Source: JANXQG01 sp963719885 (lineage in GTDB: Bacteria > Planctomycetota > Planctomycetia > Pirellulales > Thermoguttaceae). Taken from it: a DNA stretch of 64,000 nucleotides. The stretch spans positions 310,001 to 374,000 of the forward strand of contig CAVRDP010000006.1 of assembly GCA_963719885.1 (NCBI GenBank), read 5' to 3'. The position numbers and the translations under genes were made by a program. Positions 63,039 to 64,000 of the stretch are shown here, one piece after another. The notes below the pieces were generated by a model. That model was not told the DNA's origin. It searched no databases and was given only the letters and a program-made list of their open reading frames with translations. The first letter of the stretch is position 1. Each line of letters begins with the position of its first letter.

Positions 63039-64000
63039 ATGCACGAGATCGATCACCAGCGCGAGAGAATTCAGGAAGACCTCCGCGGACTGATTTCAGG
63101 CGACGTGCGGTGCGACGACCTATTCTGCCAGCTCTTCTCCAGCGACGGAAGCATCTACGAGATCCGGCCGCTGGGCGTAGTCCGCCCGCGATCGACGGCC
63201 GATGTCGCCGCCTGCGTGCAATATGCGGCCGAAAAACGCATTTCCTTGCATGCCCGCGGCGCCGGCAGCGGCGTGGCCGGCGAATCGTTGGGGCCGGGGC
63301 TGGTGATCGATTTTTCCAAGTATCTGCGGCGGATCGTCAAGATCGAGGCGGAATCGGTCCGCGTGCAACCGGGAATTGTCCAGGAGCGGCTCAACGCCCA
63401 ACTGCGGCCGCGAGGACGCGTCTTCGGGCCCGATCCGGCCAATGCGGCGGTCACCACGGTCGGTGGCATGATCGCCATCGATGCCTCCGGATCGCGCTGG
63501 CTGAAATACGGCTCCATGCGGCGGCATGTCCAGGGCCTGCAGGTAGTGATGGCCGACGGGCAGGTGCTGGAATTCGGCCGCGAGCCGATTGTTTCCGGCG
63601 TCAGTATCGACGGCAATCCCCGCAAACGGGAACTGATCAACCGGCTTTCCGCGATCCTGGCCGCCTCGACCGACGTCATCCGCAGCCAGCAACCCAAGAG
63701 CCCGTTGAATCGTTGTGGATACAATCTGGCTGACGTGCTTGCCGAGAACTTCCTCGATTTGGCCGGTGTTATGGTTGGTTCCGAGGGCACTTTGGGCCTG
63801 ATCACCGAGGCCACGCTGGCCACCCAGGGCATGCCCCGGCATCACGGCGTGGTCTTGCTGCTATATGAAAGCCTGGACAAGGCGGCGCGCTCGTTGCCAT
63901 TGATCCTGCCGTGGCGTCCGGCGGCCTGCGATTTAATGGATCGCCGCCATTTGAGCCTGGTGCGGGAGAGTGAAGTCCGTTTCGACCTGCTGATTCCCGC
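63039..64000 (+). CDS. FAD-linked oxidase (GlcD-type), 3' end beyond the window
   Basis: At least 320 residues from ATG 63039, still open at the window end. The PP-loop FAD domain of the vanillyl-alcohol-oxidase fold: VVRPRSTADVAACVQYAAEK, ISLHARGAGSGVAGESLGPG, RVFGPDPANAAVTTVGGMIA and NLADVLAENFLDLAGVMVGS EGTLGLI (split here at the turn). GlcD-like flavoproteins oxidise glycolate, D-lactate or similar 2-hydroxy acids. In planctomycetes longer versions (about 1,000 residues) carry a C-terminal Fe-S domain; whether this one does is outside the window. It follows folE by 27 bases. Confidence 0.88.
   Translation, partial: MHEIDHQRERIQEDLRGLISGDVRCDDLFCQLFSSDGSIYEIRPLGVVRPRSTADVAACVQYAAEKRISLHARGAGSGVAGESLGPGLVIDFSKYLRRIVKIEAESVRVQPGIVQERLNAQLRPRGRVFGPDPANAAVTTVGGMIAIDASGSRWLKYGSMRRHVQGLQVVMADGQVLEFGREPIVSGVSIDGNPRKRELINRLSAILAASTDVIRSQQPKSPLNRCGYNLADVLAENFLDLAGVMVGSEGTLGLITEATLATQGMPRHHGVVLLLYESLDKAARSLPLILPWRPAACDLMDRRHLSLVRESEVRFDLLIP

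Noticed and set aside
1..64000. tRNA or rRNA genes
   Set aside because: I looked for T-loop and acceptor patterns; the few GGTTCGA words lie inside protein genes without a cloverleaf.

Overview
The window looks like a contig from a planctomycete, probably of the Pirellulales type. Support: high GC; two BBP7-like outer-membrane barrels; a DUF6666-like surface protein; a PEP-CTERM protein; a zinc-ribbon DUF1559 protein; a SEC-C-like protein ending in repeated KLWTPGS; a tandem-duplicated giant UvrA; and csrA with a conserved small upstream gene. No rRNA, tRNA, CRISPR array or intact insertion sequence was seen.

Layout. (1) 1-7.9 kb is an accessory, defence-like stretch: broken TPR and FN3-like genes, a Mrr-like PD-(D/E)XK protein, a decayed LRR-ROC-COR-TIR (Roco) gene, a DUF6414-like protein and a split HTH regulator. 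(2) 7.9-12.9 kb is almost gene-free. It holds two copies of a roughly 0.9-1 kb non-coding unit, two remnants of one HTH gene, and a VapBC-type toxin-antitoxin pair in which both genes are broken. (3) 13-20 kb carries a secreted 27-residue-repeat protein, a DegT-type aminotransferase, a small operon of exported proteins and a YfhO-like membrane protein. (4) 19.8-27.2 kb is uvrA. (5) 27.4-33.4 kb is cell-surface genes. (6) 33.4-50 kb is mostly housekeeping: ribD, methyltransferase, two large membrane proteins, motAB, glgC, an SSS symporter and hemY. (7) 50-64 kb has rimI, a DUF6666-like protein, a lipid/rRNA-type methyltransferase, csrA, a GNAT protein, a GH127 hydrolase, DUF1559, dcd, nth, a Lon N-domain protein, folE and a truncated FAD oxidase.

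The most unusual feature is a dense, multi-family population of short inverted repeats. The best defined has a 16-bp palindromic core, ACCATGRGTACATGGT followed by GCCCG. It occurs at least a dozen times, shows paired (covarying) stem changes, sits inside other repeats, and is inserted in frame in uvrA, ribD, hemY, the aminotransferase and the YfhO-like gene. uvrA alone carries about seven repeat-derived insertions, mostly at domain linkers. Many genes also carry single-base frame breaks. In housekeeping genes these are more likely assembly indels than real loss; in the 1-12 kb stretch genuine decay is likely.
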